NCBI GenBank assembly: GCA_902630465.1
Contig: CACOVJ010000004.1
Location: 17,407-81,406 of the forward strand
Source: an uncultured Alphaproteobacteria bacterium
Lineage (GTDB): Bacteria; Pseudomonadota; Alphaproteobacteria; HIMB59; GCA-002718135
Direction: 5' to 3'
Length of the DNA stretch: 64,000 nt
Below, piece after piece: positions 51,415 to 59,794 of this stretch; position 1 is the first letter of the stretch; every line of letters starts with the position of its first letter. The translations under genes were made by a program, and so were the position numbers. The notes beneath the pieces are model-generated. The model saw only the letters and a list, made by a program, of their open reading frames with translations, ran no database searches and was not told the DNA's origin.

Positions 51415-53964
51415 TTAAAGTAGTTTTTCTAAAACCGCAAAGGGAGAGTTAGGATCAGATTTATTTTTAATCTTTTTTGTCTTTTTATTTGTAATCTTGT
51501 GTTTTTTATTTTTAATATTTTTTTTATTTTTAATATTATTTTGTTTAAAGAAGTATAGGTTTTTTAGGTTATTTAAGCTAATTGCTTGGTAACCGCAAAA
51601 AGATAATACATCTTTCAGTTGATCACTGTTACAACCCATGGGATTCATTAAATCGGAGGACTCAAGAAATGGCCCATTTTTAATTTTTTGTCTTGCAAGG
51701 TAAAAAATTTTTTCGAATATATCTACTCTTAATGCAAAATTATTAATACATATGTAACCTATTGATTGCCAGTAGCTATTTGGCATATCTAAATCACAAC
51801 TGAACGACACTCTGCCATCAGAAGGTAATGGAATAAATTCATCAGATTTGGGAGTATTGAAAATTTTCCATAATAAAGAATTAATTTCTATACATTTCTT
51901 TTTCATTAAGTTTGGCATATAAAAATATTTTACTCCTGTACGAATACCAAGTCTTGATAATTGCTGTTTATCCTCTTCACTAATTTTTGACAAAACATCT
52001 TTAAAGTTATCTATTTCTAATATTCCTAAATTTTCGAAACAATTAAATGCTATTGCCCTAACATTAGAGTTTAAATTTTGATCTAATTTTTCTTTAATAG
52101 GTTTTAAGTTTAAAGATATTTCAGTATCTAACCAATTTTGCAATTTTGATGATATTAAGAGTTTATTTTCAGATGATATAAATTCTGAATCTATGCTTTC
52201 AGCAATTGGTAGGTATATTTTTGATCCTTTTCTAATTTTACCAATTCGTTCTTCACCCCAATATATAAAAGTGTTATCAACTAATTTCTGTTTAGAGACT
52301 GTACCGAAATTAAGAGAATCGTTTGGAGCTACCAGAAAATTATTAATTTTTTCTTCTATCATATTTCTAATTAATTTTTTAACATGTCCTAATGAAAATA
52401 AAGAGTGTGAATTAACTTTTTCATCGAATTTTAAATCAAAACCTGAGATATATCCATATTTTTTTTTATCTAAAAGTACCTCATTATTTTGATTAATATC
52501 TACGTTATCAACATTTTTGTTTACTGAAGAACTTATAAAATACTTTGAAGATGCATCTACAAATTTGTTTGTTAAACTAGTATGTAGATTATCTGATAAT
52601 TCATTTTCTATATGTTGAGTTTTTTCTTGCCAAAAGATAGGATCTTTTAACCAAGATTTATGATTTGCTATATATGTCCAAGTTCTTACTTGCGATATTT
52701 TTATTGATAATTCAGGTATATTACCCTCGAAGTTATTTAATTTAGAAATCTTTTCATTGATCCAACTCTCAGGTATTTTAAGATCGTTTTTTGCTAATTT
52801 TATAAATACACTTTTTAAAAAATTAATGTAATTGTCTTTAAAAATTTTTTCAAAATCTGGTATTCTGCATACGTCCCATAATAGTTTTATAGTATGCTTG
52901 CTTGTTAAGAATTGTTTTATCTCATTATCTTCGACCAAAATTCTAAAATTGTCTTCATCGATCGCGTTTTTTTTATGTATGAAAAAACTTTTCACTGGAA
53001 ATTGTTTTAACGAACTTAGTACACTTGCAACGGACTCAAAGTTTATATCCGAATTTCTCCAATAGATTTTTTGAATTTGATCATAATTATGATTTTCTAT
53101 TGATTGAATTACAACTGGATCTAAATTGCCGGCCTCCTTTGTATAACTAAATGTACCGTCAGTTGTATAACGACCAGCTCTGCCTGCAATTTGCCCTAAT
53201 TCACTAACACTTAAGTTTCTGTTATATCTACCATCGAATTTTTCAAGTGAAGTGAAGCAAACATGATTTATATTTAAATTAAGACCCATTCCAATAGCAT
53301 CAGTTGCAACTAGATAATCAACTTTTTTGTTTTCATATATGTCCACTTGAGCATTTCTTGTTCTTGGACTTAAAGACCCAAGCACCACCGCAGCGCCACC
53401 TTTATGTGTTCTTATATTCTCCGCTATTTCATAAATTCTGTTTATGTTAAAAGCTATTATGGCTGTCCTTGGTTTTAGTTTTGATAAATTCTGTTTTGGT
53501 AAAAAAGATAAATTTGAAAATCTATCTTGATTATGTATTCTTACTTTAGGAAATAATTTTTTTAAGATTAATTGCATAGTTATTGATCCTAAAAAAATCG
53601 TTTCATGCTGGCCTCGAAGGTTTAATATTCTATCTGTAAAGATATGGCCTCGCTCGTAATCAGCAGCTAACTGTATTTCATCTATTATAATACAATCAAC
53701 AACCTTAGTTGTTGGCATTGCCTCAACTGTGCAAAAAAAATATTTTGCTTCTTTTGGCACTATCTTTTCTTCACCTGTAATAAGGGCTACAAGATTTAAT
53801 CCTTTAACTTTTACAGCCTTGTCATAGTTTTCTCTTGCAAGAAGTCGTAATGGAAAACCAAAAATTCCAGAAGAATAAGAGAATAATTTTTCGAATGCAG
53901 TATGGGTTTTCCCAGTATTAGTTGGACCAAGAATTGCTGAGAGGTTTTCACTACTATCAATCAT
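51415..53964 (-). CDS. Suv3-like ATP-dependent RNA helicase
   Basis: The 849-aa protein has the superfamily 2 helicase motifs: GPTNTGKT at residues 13-20, the DEIQLAAD box, LGSLSPRTRNAQ, ATDAIGMGLNLNI and QIAGRAGRY. The long C-terminal part is specific to the alphaproteobacterial Suv3-like family and ends in a Lys/Asn-rich tail (KKNIKNKKHKITNKKTKK). Mitochondrial Suv3, its relative, acts in RNA decay. It heads the helicase-terB-fdxA-carD row. Confidence 0.92.
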   Translation of the reverse strand: MIDSSENLSAILGPTNTGKTHTAFEKLFSYSSGIFGFPLRLLARENYDKAVKVKGLNLVALITGEEKIVPKEAKYFFCTVEAMPTTKVVDCIIIDEIQLAADYERGHIFTDRILNLRGQHETIFLGSITMQLILKKLFPKVRIHNQDRFSNLSFLPKQNLSKLKPRTAIIAFNINRIYEIAENIRTHKGGAAVVLGSLSPRTRNAQVDIYENKKVDYLVATDAIGMGLNLNINHVCFTSLEKFDGRYNRNLSVSELGQIAGRAGRYTTDGTFSYTKEAGNLDPVVIQSIENHNYDQIQKIYWRNSDINFESVASVLSSLKQFPVKSFFIHKKNAIDEDNFRILVEDNEIKQFLTSKHTIKLLWDVCRIPDFEKIFKDNYINFLKSVFIKLAKNDLKIPESWINEKISKLNNFEGNIPELSIKISQVRTWTYIANHKSWLKDPIFWQEKTQHIENELSDNLHTSLTNKFVDASSKYFISSSVNKNVDNVDINQNNEVLLDKKKYGYISGFDLKFDEKVNSHSLFSLGHVKKLIRNMIEEKINNFLVAPNDSLNFGTVSKQKLVDNTFIYWGEERIGKIRKGSKIYLPIAESIDSEFISSENKLLISSKLQNWLDTEISLNLKPIKEKLDQNLNSNVRAIAFNCFENLGILEIDNFKDVLSKISEEDKQQLSRLGIRTGVKYFYMPNLMKKKCIEINSLLWKIFNTPKSDEFIPLPSDGRVSFSCDLDMPNSYWQSIGYICINNFALRVDIFEKIFYLARQKIKNGPFLESSDLMNPMGCNSDQLKDVLSFCGYQAISLNNLKNLYFFKQNNIKNKKNIKNKKHKITNKKTKKIKNKSDPNSPFAVLEKLL

Positions 53965-53968
53965 AGAT

Positions 53969-56608
53969 TTATGCAGCGTTTGAAATAATTTCGTTTAAAA
54001 CAAAATTTAAAATTCCTCCTGCTTTGAAATATTCAAGTTCTTTTTTAGTATCGATTCTACATTTCAATTTTATAACATTAGTTTTTTTTCCTATGATTTT
54101 ACAACTTAATATTTTATTTGGCATAAGATCAGAAATTCCTGAAATTGATATTTTTTCATCTCCTTTTATTTTAAGGTTATACCTACTTGTATTTTCAATG
54201 AATTCTAGTGGCAAAACTCCCATTCCAATTAAATTTGAACGATGAATTCGCTCAAAACTTTCTGCAATAACTGCTTTCACACCAAGTAATTTCGTACCTT
54301 TTGCTGCCCAATCTCTTGAAGAGCCTGTGCCATATTCTTTTCCTGCAATTATAATAGTATCAATATTGTTTTTTATATATTCTTGTGAGGCATCATAAAT
54401 TGGCATCGACTTGTTGCTTATAAAAGATTTAGTGAAACCTCCTTCAGTTCCAGGTAATATCTCATTTTTAATCCTAATATTGGCGAATGTACCTCTCATC
54501 ATAATTTCATGATTACCTCTTCTTGATCCATAAGAGTTAAAATTTTTATAATTTACTTGTCGATTATTTAAATAAAGACCTGCAGGGCTATCTTCTTTTA
54601 TGTTACCTGCAGGCGATATGTGATCTGTTGTTACACTATCTCCTAAGAGTGCTAAAATATGAGCATCTCTAATATCTTTAAGCTGGTTTTTGCTTTCTTC
54701 TTCAAAAAAAGGTGGATGTTTAATATATGTACTTGTATCATTCCAATTATAAGTCATATTTTTTTCACTGCGAATAGATTTCCAGTTTTCATCCCCTTCG
54801 TAAATTTCTTCATATCTTTTTTTAAACATATCAGGTGTTAATGATGAATTTTGTAGATGATTAATTTCCTTGTTACTAGGCCATAAGTCTTTTAAAAAAA
54901 TATCTCTTCCATTTTTTGATTTACATATAGGTTCTTTTTTTAAATTTATGTTGATGTTACCAGCTAATGCATATGCTACTACCAACGGCGGGGATGCGAG
55001 AAAGTTTGCTTTAACATGTTGATGGACTCTTCCTTCAAAATTTCTATTTCCTGATAGAACAGAACAAACTGTTAAATTATTTTTAATAATTTCATCAGCA
55101 ACCCATTCGTCTAGAGGACCGGAATTTCCTATACACGTGGTACAACCATATCCTACTGTGTTGAAACCAATTTCATTAAGATAAACGGATAAACCTGCTC
55201 TATCTAAATAATCACTAACAACTTTACTACCTGGAGCCAAGCTGGTCTTTACCCAAGGCTTAACGATAAGTTCTAATTCAACTGCCTTTTTTGCTACTAG
55301 TCCGGCAGCTAGCATAACACTGGGATTAGAGGTGTTTGTACAACTAGTAATTGCAGCAATTACGATATCTCCAGATTTTAATACAGCATTGTTTTTTTTA
55401 ACAGTATTTTTGTCAATTTTACTGAACTCATTTGGGACATCTTTTAATAATATTTTGTCTTGTGGCCTTTTAGGACCAGCTAAAGATGGTTCAATACTTG
55501 ATAAATCTAAATGAATTTTTTTACTAAACTTAGGATTATAATTCTCATCAACCCACATTAATTGTGCCTTAGAATACTTTTTAACTATTTCCAAATGATG
55601 CTCATCTTTACCAGTCAATCTCAAATAATTTATAGTTTCTTTGTCTGTTGGAAAAAAACCGCAAGTTGCACCATACTCTGGAGCCATGTTGGAAATCGTA
55701 GCTCTGTCTGCAAGAGACAAATTGGACAGACCTTTTCCAAAAAATTCCACAAATTTTCCAACGACTCCATTATCCCTTAAAATTTTTGTTATAGTTAAGA
55801 CCAAGTCTGTTGCCGTTATTCCTTCATTTAATGAACCATTAAGTTCAAAGCCAACAACCTCTGGTATGTTCATAGATATAGGTTGACCTAGCATAGCTGC
55901 TTCCGCTTCAATTCCACCAACTCCCCATCCCAAGACTGATAAGGAATTAACCATTGTTGTATGACTATCAGTTCCAACTACAGAATCTGGGAAGAGATAG
56001 TTATTATTGTCATAATTTTTAACCCATATTGTTTTTGCAATATTTTCCAAATTAACTTGATGACAAATTCCTGCTCCTGGCGGGACTAAATAAAAATTAT
56101 CGAATGAGTTTTGACCCCATTTTAAAAATTCGTATCTTTCCTTGTTTCTTTCAAACTCTTTTTTAACATTTTGTTTAAGAGCATTTTGATTTTTATATTT
56201 ATCAACCATTACTGAATGATCTATTACTAAGTCAACTCTAGATAGGGGATTAATTATTCTTGGCTCTAAGCCTTTATTTTTTAAAGCATTTCTCATAGCA
56301 GCAAGGTCTGCAACTGCCGGCACTCCAGTGAAATCTTGCATCAATACTCTTGTTGGAAAAAAAGCTATCTCTTGTGGTTTGATTACACTTTGTTGCATTG
56401 AGTTAAAAACAGAGGATATCATATGTTTATTTATTGTTTCTCCATCCTCATTGCGAAGTAAATTTTCTAATATTATTTTAAGTGATATTGGAATGAGTGA
56501 TAAATCGATATTAAACTGAGAAGTTACTTTTTTAAGATCAAAATACTTATAAATCTTGTTATTAATCTCTAAAATTTGTTCAGAATTAAAAGAATTTATG
56601 TTTTTCAT
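53969..56608 (-). CDS. acnA: Aconitate hydratase A
   Basis: The 879-aa protein has the 4Fe-4S ligand motifs AITSCTNTSNPSV and GYGCTTCIGNSGPL, VGTDSHTTMVN, and the swivel-domain GKEYGTGSSRDWAAKG. It isomerises citrate to isocitrate; the AcnA/IRP1-like form. It is adjacent to the helicase (4 nt gap). No iron-responsive signal is evident. Confidence 0.97.
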   Translation of the reverse strand: MKNINSFNSEQILEINNKIYKYFDLKKVTSQFNIDLSLIPISLKIILENLLRNEDGETINKHMISSVFNSMQQSVIKPQEIAFFPTRVLMQDFTGVPAVADLAAMRNALKNKGLEPRIINPLSRVDLVIDHSVMVDKYKNQNALKQNVKKEFERNKERYEFLKWGQNSFDNFYLVPPGAGICHQVNLENIAKTIWVKNYDNNNYLFPDSVVGTDSHTTMVNSLSVLGWGVGGIEAEAAMLGQPISMNIPEVVGFELNGSLNEGITATDLVLTITKILRDNGVVGKFVEFFGKGLSNLSLADRATISNMAPEYGATCGFFPTDKETINYLRLTGKDEHHLEIVKKYSKAQLMWVDENYNPKFSKKIHLDLSSIEPSLAGPKRPQDKILLKDVPNEFSKIDKNTVKKNNAVLKSGDIVIAAITSCTNTSNPSVMLAAGLVAKKAVELELIVKPWVKTSLAPGSKVVSDYLDRAGLSVYLNEIGFNTVGYGCTTCIGNSGPLDEWVADEIIKNNLTVCSVLSGNRNFEGRVHQHVKANFLASPPLVVAYALAGNININLKKEPICKSKNGRDIFLKDLWPSNKEINHLQNSSLTPDMFKKRYEEIYEGDENWKSIRSEKNMTYNWNDTSTYIKHPPFFEEESKNQLKDIRDAHILALLGDSVTTDHISPAGNIKEDSPAGLYLNNRQVNYKNFNSYGSRRGNHEIMMRGTFANIRIKNEILPGTEGGFTKSFISNKSMPIYDASQEYIKNNIDTIIIAGKEYGTGSSRDWAAKGTKLLGVKAVIAESFERIHRSNLIGMGVLPLEFIENTSRYNLKIKGDEKISISGISDLMPNKILSCKIIGKKTNVIKLKCRIDTKKELEYFKAGGILNFVLNEIISNAA

Positions 56609-56796
56609 ATAAAATTGATATTAATTATATTTAGACAAATAGTATGAAGATAATTTTTTGTATAGGAAAATGTTAATTTATTATTAGTTTTCTGCCAAAA
56701 ATTCATTTTCTAATGTAAAAATATTTATTATTTAATATTAAATTTAAATTTAAATGATTTGGTGTTTTAGCATCATTTAAAAACCATGGTATATTG

Positions 56797-56826
56797 TTGA
56801 CTTTGACCGTAAGTTTTGGGAATAAA
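56797..56826 (+). promoter_or_regulatory. Candidate promoter of the lysine-rich gene
   Basis: TTGACT at 56797-56802 is followed after 18 nt by AATAAA (56821-56826). The -35 box is strong and the -10 box weak. It would give a leader of about 75 nt before the ATG at 56908. Confidence 0.35.
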
Positions 56827-56845
56827 AGTGTAGCCTTTTATGATT

Positions 56846-56901
56846 ATCACATTTTAGTGATGTTGGAGGGAGGTTCCTCCGGGGTAACAAAATACAAGGA
56901 G
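56846..56901 (+). promoter_or_regulatory. Two-hairpin leader ahead of the lysine-rich gene
   Basis: Two hairpins lie in series: ATCAC-ATTTTA-GTGAT (56846-56861) and GGAGG-GAGGTT-CCTCC (starting 56865, ending 56880). The CCTCC arm is also complementary to the gene's own ribosome binding site AAGGAG (56896-56901) and to GGAGG upstream, so alternate pairing that exposes or hides the ribosome binding site is possible. This GC-rich patch stands out in very AT-rich surroundings. Confidence 0.4.
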
Positions 56902-56907
56902 TATTTT

Positions 56908-57078
56908 ATGGCTAAGAAGAAAAAGAAAGCTGCACCAAAGAAGAAGAAGAAAGCAGCTCCTAAGAAAAAGAAAAAAGCAGCTCCAAAGAAAAAGAAGAAA
57001 AAAGCTGCTCCTAAGAAAAAGAAAAAAGCAGCTCCAAAGAAAAAGAAGAAAAAAGCTGCTAAGAAGAAAAAGAGAAGA
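56908..57078 (+). repeat. Tandem Ala-Ala-Pro-Lys5-6 coding repeat
   Basis: The lysine-rich gene is made of 24- to 27-bp units encoding AAPKKKKK(K). Later units alternate synonymous spellings (GCTGCTCCTAAG and GCAGCTCCAAAG), suggesting duplication of a two-unit block. Copy-number change would keep the frame. Confidence 0.8.
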
Positions 57079-57081
57079 TAG
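56908..57081 (+). CDS. Lysine-rich repeat protein, histone H1-like
   Basis: A 57-aa protein composed almost wholly of Lys, Ala and Pro in units of AAPKKKKK or AAPKKKKKK, ending KKKKRR. It has a strong ribosome binding site, AAGGAG, 6 nt before the ATG. The frame is open from 56794, but the upstream part is the leader, so 56908 is the start. Such peptides resemble the tails of bacterial histone H1-like proteins (AlgP, Hc1, BpH1) and would bind DNA or RNA. The function is inferred from composition only. Followed by two terminators. Confidence 0.75.
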   Translation: MAKKKKKAAPKKKKKAAPKKKKKAAPKKKKKKAAPKKKKKAAPKKKKKKAAKKKKRR

Positions 57082-57098
57082 AAAATCTTTGATTTTTC

Positions 57099-57130
57099 AA
57101 GAAAACTTTTTTTTAAAGTTTTCTTTTTCT
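57099..57130 (+). terminator. Rho-independent terminator after the lysine-rich gene
   Basis: A perfect 11-bp stem AAGAAAACTTT / AAAGTTTTCTT with a 5-T loop is followed by a T-rich stretch. It lies 17 nt after the stop codon. The stem is AT-rich, so strength may be modest. Confidence 0.6.
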
Positions 57131-57148
57131 TATCTTTTTATTCAAAAT

Positions 57149-57178
57149 AAAAAAAACGGGGTTATACCCCGTTTTTTT
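57149..57178 (+). terminator. Second rho-independent terminator, before ccmA
   Basis: A stem AAAAAAACGGGG / CCCCGTTTTTTT with a 5-nt loop and a run of seven T. It is a canonical strong terminator that isolates the lysine-rich gene from the ccm operon, whose ATG is 35 nt further on. Its symmetry could also allow termination of minus-strand transcripts, though no minus-strand gene faces it. Confidence 0.85.
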
Positions 57179-57213
57179 ATTGTTTTAAGTTAATAATCAA
57201 GTAGACAAAAAAA

Positions 57214-57819
57214 ATGTTGCTGGCTCAGAATTTGACACTTTGTAGATTGGAAAGGATAATATTTGAAAATATTAGTATTTCATTGTCTTCAGGTAAAATC
57301 ATAATCCTAAAAGGTAAGAATGGCTCAGGAAAGACAACCTTTCTAAAAACTATTTTAAACTTATTAGAGCCAACTAGTGGCACAATTTATTGGAAAGGTA
57401 AATTATTAAGTAGAAATCTATATGACTATTATAATAATCTTACTTATATTGCTGATAAGACATCAAGTATTAAACAATTATCTGTCTATGAAAATATAAA
57501 AATCTGGAAAAAAATTTTTTCTTCACATATGAATTATGAAAAAATAGAAGAAATATTATCTATTTTAAATCTTAAAGTTTTTTTAGGTGCAAGAGTGAGC
57601 ACTTTATCTTTAGGTGAAATCAAGAAATTGGAGCTTTTAAGATTAATGATAGAAAACAAAAAAATATGGATATTGGATGAACCTTTTACTAATTTAGATA
57701 TGGAAACAATAAATTTAATAGGGCAAACTTTTGAAGATCATTGTAAAAATGAAGGTTGTGTAATATTTAGTTCGCATCAAGATCCTTTAATACCAGTATC
57801 TGACGAAGTAAATTTATAG
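57214..57819 (+). CDS. ccmA: Haem exporter ATP-binding protein CcmA
   Basis: The 201-aa ABC ATPase has Walker A KGKNGSGKTT, signature LSLGEIKKLELLRL, Walker B KIWILDEPFTNLD and the H-loop SSHQ. With CcmB it powers transfer of haem to CcmE via CcmC. First gene of ccmABCDEFGH; little space remains for a promoter after the terminator (57179-57213). Confidence 0.93.
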   Translation: MLLAQNLTLCRLERIIFENISISLSSGKIIILKGKNGSGKTTFLKTILNLLEPTSGTIYWKGKLLSRNLYDYYNNLTYIADKTSSIKQLSVYENIKIWKKIFSSHMNYEKIEEILSILNLKVFLGARVSTLSLGEIKKLELLRLMIENKKIWILDEPFTNLDMETINLIGQTFEDHCKNEGCVIFSSHQDPLIPVSDEVNL

Positions 57820-57821
57820 AT

Positions 57822-58493
57822 ATGATTTTTTTACATAAATTATTAAATTTTTATTATAGAGAATACAAACTGAATTTAAGTGGTTTTCAAGATATATTAA
57901 CTAATATAACTTTTTTTTTCATTTCAATATTTATATTTATTTTTTCTATTGGACCTGAAAAAGAAACTTACTCTTTTTTAGGAGTAGGAATTTTGTGGAC
58001 ATTATTATTGTTAAGTTCAACTCTTTCTTTGAGAAAATTTTATCAAGATGACTTTGAGAATGGTAATTTAACACTATTGCATTTAAATGGATTTAGTTTT
58101 GAGTTAATCGCAATATTAAAAACATTTTCACATTTTATTTTTGTACAAATTCCGTTTTTACTTTCAATTCCATTGGCGTCAATTTTACTAAATGTTGGTA
58201 ATGAAAAGTTATATAGATTAACTATAAGCTTTTTGCTGGGAGCCCTTATACTGTCTTCATTAGGATCAATATCTTCATCGATGAATCTTCTTAATAAAAG
58301 AAACTATTTACTTGGAAGTGTAATTGTTATGATTTTTAGTATTCCAATTATAATTTTTTCGGTTGGTATAATAAATATTAATGAGAACTTTAATTCTTTA
58401 GTAGGTATACTATCTGGAATATTACTAATTACATTTGCTGTAAATCCATGGGCAAGTGGCGCATGTCTAAAAATAGCAATACAAAATAATTAA
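57822..58493 (+). CDS. ccmB: Haem exporter permease CcmB
   Basis: The 223-aa protein has six hydrophobic helices and the CcmB pattern LNLSGFQDILTNITFFFISIFIFIFSIGPE at the start and LSLRKFYQDDFENGNLTLL. It forms the membrane part of CcmABC. It starts 2 nt after ccmA. Confidence 0.93.
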   Translation: MIFLHKLLNFYYREYKLNLSGFQDILTNITFFFISIFIFIFSIGPEKETYSFLGVGILWTLLLLSSTLSLRKFYQDDFENGNLTLLHLNGFSFELIAILKTFSHFIFVQIPFLLSIPLASILLNVGNEKLYRLTISFLLGALILSSLGSISSSMNLLNKRNYLLGSVIVMIFSIPIIIFSVGIININENFNSLVGILSGILLITFAVNPWASGACLKIAIQNN

Positions 58494-58495
58494 CT

Positions 58496-59188
58496 ATGAG
58501 ATTTTTAATTAATTCAAAAAGATTTAATGTTTTTGCAGATATAATATTTAAGCCTGTTTTAGTGTTATCTATTGTGCTCTTAATAGTTGGTCTTATATTT
58601 GCTTTCTTTTTATCACCTGACGACTATCAACAAGGATCTACAGTTAGGATAATGTATGTACACGTTCCTAGTGCATGGTTGTCTTTGATGACTTATCTAA
58701 TAATGACTGTTTACAGTATCATTGCATTAGCTTTTAGAATGCCCTTTGGATTTATTGTAAATACTGCCGTAGCACCTATTGGTGCAATATTTACATTGGT
58801 CTGCATTATAAGTGGTTCGCTTTGGGGGAAACCTATGTGGGGAACATGGTGGGTTTGGGATGCACGATTGACTTCGGTTGCAGTACTTTTTATAATTTAT
58901 TTAATAATAATATTCATAAATATTTCCTTTGAAAATGTAAGGGTGAGAGAAAAAATAGCTGCGATATTTATATTGGTAGGCTCAATTAATTTACCAATTA
59001 TTAAGTTTTCTGTTGACTGGTGGAACACATTGCATCAACCTGCTACTATTAGTAAATTGTCTAAACCAAGCATAGATCCATCTATGATGACTCCTTTAAT
59101 TATAATGACAATAGCTTTTATTTTTATTGGTATTACTATAGCAATTTTAAGGATAAAAACTGAAATAATTACAAGAGAGAACATATAA
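58496..59188 (+). CDS. ccmC: Haem exporter protein CcmC
   Basis: The 230-aa membrane protein has the tryptophan-rich WGTWWVWDARLTS haem-handling motif and HVPSAWLSLMTYL, plus WWNTLHQPATI; the two periplasmic His are present. It loads haem onto CcmE. It begins 2 nt after ccmB. Confidence 0.95.
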   Translation: MRFLINSKRFNVFADIIFKPVLVLSIVLLIVGLIFAFFLSPDDYQQGSTVRIMYVHVPSAWLSLMTYLIMTVYSIIALAFRMPFGFIVNTAVAPIGAIFTLVCIISGSLWGKPMWGTWWVWDARLTSVAVLFIIYLIIIFINISFENVRVREKIAAIFILVGSINLPIIKFSVDWWNTLHQPATISKLSKPSIDPSMMTPLIIMTIAFIFIGITIAILRIKTEIITRENI

Positions 59189-59255
59189 TTATTGTTTGTG
59201 ACTTTTAGTCCGACAGATTAGATATATTTTTTGAATTTATTTGTTAATAGAAATT

Positions 59256-59360
59256 ATGTATTTTTGGTATATTTTTGTTGCTTATTCTAGTGCATTTTTT
59301 TTTATTTTAAGCTTATTTATATTAAGCTACTATAAATTTAAAAAGGTAAGTAAAAAATGA
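59256..59360 (+). CDS. ccmD: Haem exporter protein CcmD
   Basis: A 34-aa ORF with one hydrophobic helix (YIFVAYSSAFFFILSLFILSY is within it) and a basic C-terminal end KFKKVSKK, the standard CcmD pattern. Its stop overlaps the ccmE ATG (ATGA). Position between ccmC and ccmE and its composition make the call firm despite the size. CcmD helps release holo-CcmE. Confidence 0.88.
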   Translation: MYFWYIFVAYSSAFFFILSLFILSYYKFKKVSKK

Positions 59361-59794
59361 GTTTACGTTATCAAAGACTATTGCTGATTATCTTATCTTT
59401 GATTTTAATAATAACAGCTACAATGCTAATACTTTATAATACAAGAGAAAATATATCTTATTTTTATACACCGTCTGAGTTAAATTATTCAAATATTAAA
59501 ATTAATAAGCTAATTAGAATAGGTGGGTTTGTTGAAAAAAATAGTTTTAACAAAGTATCATCTAGTACTTTTAATTTTAGAATTACAGATGATTTAAATT
59601 CAATTTATGTAAATTATACTGGAATTCTTCCTGACTTATTTAGGGAAGGTCAAGGAGCAGTCATTGAAGGTTATTTTCAAAATGAGAAAGTATTTAATGC
59701 TAAGACAGTTTTTGCTAAACACGATGAAAATTATATGCCATCCTCCATTAAATCTAAGTTAGAAAATTCAGGTTATTGGAATAAAAATTATTAA
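59357..59794 (+). CDS. ccmE: Cytochrome c-type haem chaperone CcmE
   Basis: The 145-aa protein has an N-terminal membrane anchor and an OB-fold ending in the covalent haem site H122 and Tyr126 in AKHDENYMP. It carries haem to CcmF/H. Starts in the ccmD stop and shares one base with the ccmF ATG. Confidence 0.95.
   Translation: MSLRYQRLLLIILSLILIITATMLILYNTRENISYFYTPSELNYSNIKINKLIRIGGFVEKNSFNKVSSSTFNFRITDDLNSIYVNYTGILPDLFREGQGAVIEGYFQNEKVFNAKTVFAKHDENYMPSSIKSKLENSGYWNKNY

Larger units (their letters stand above)
56609..56907. other. Divergent intergenic region between acnA and the lysine-rich gene
   Basis: The first 150 bp or so are extremely AT-rich (runs such as TATTATTTAATATTAAATTTAAATTTAAA) and presumably hold the acnA promoter; nothing more specific can be called. 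From about 56797 the sequence is the promoter and leader of the lysine-rich gene, listed separately. Confidence 0.6.

Noticed and set aside
56794..56907. N-terminal extension of the lysine-rich protein
   Set aside because: The frame is open, but the segment carries a -35 box and leader hairpins, and a strong ribosome binding site precedes the ATG at 56908.
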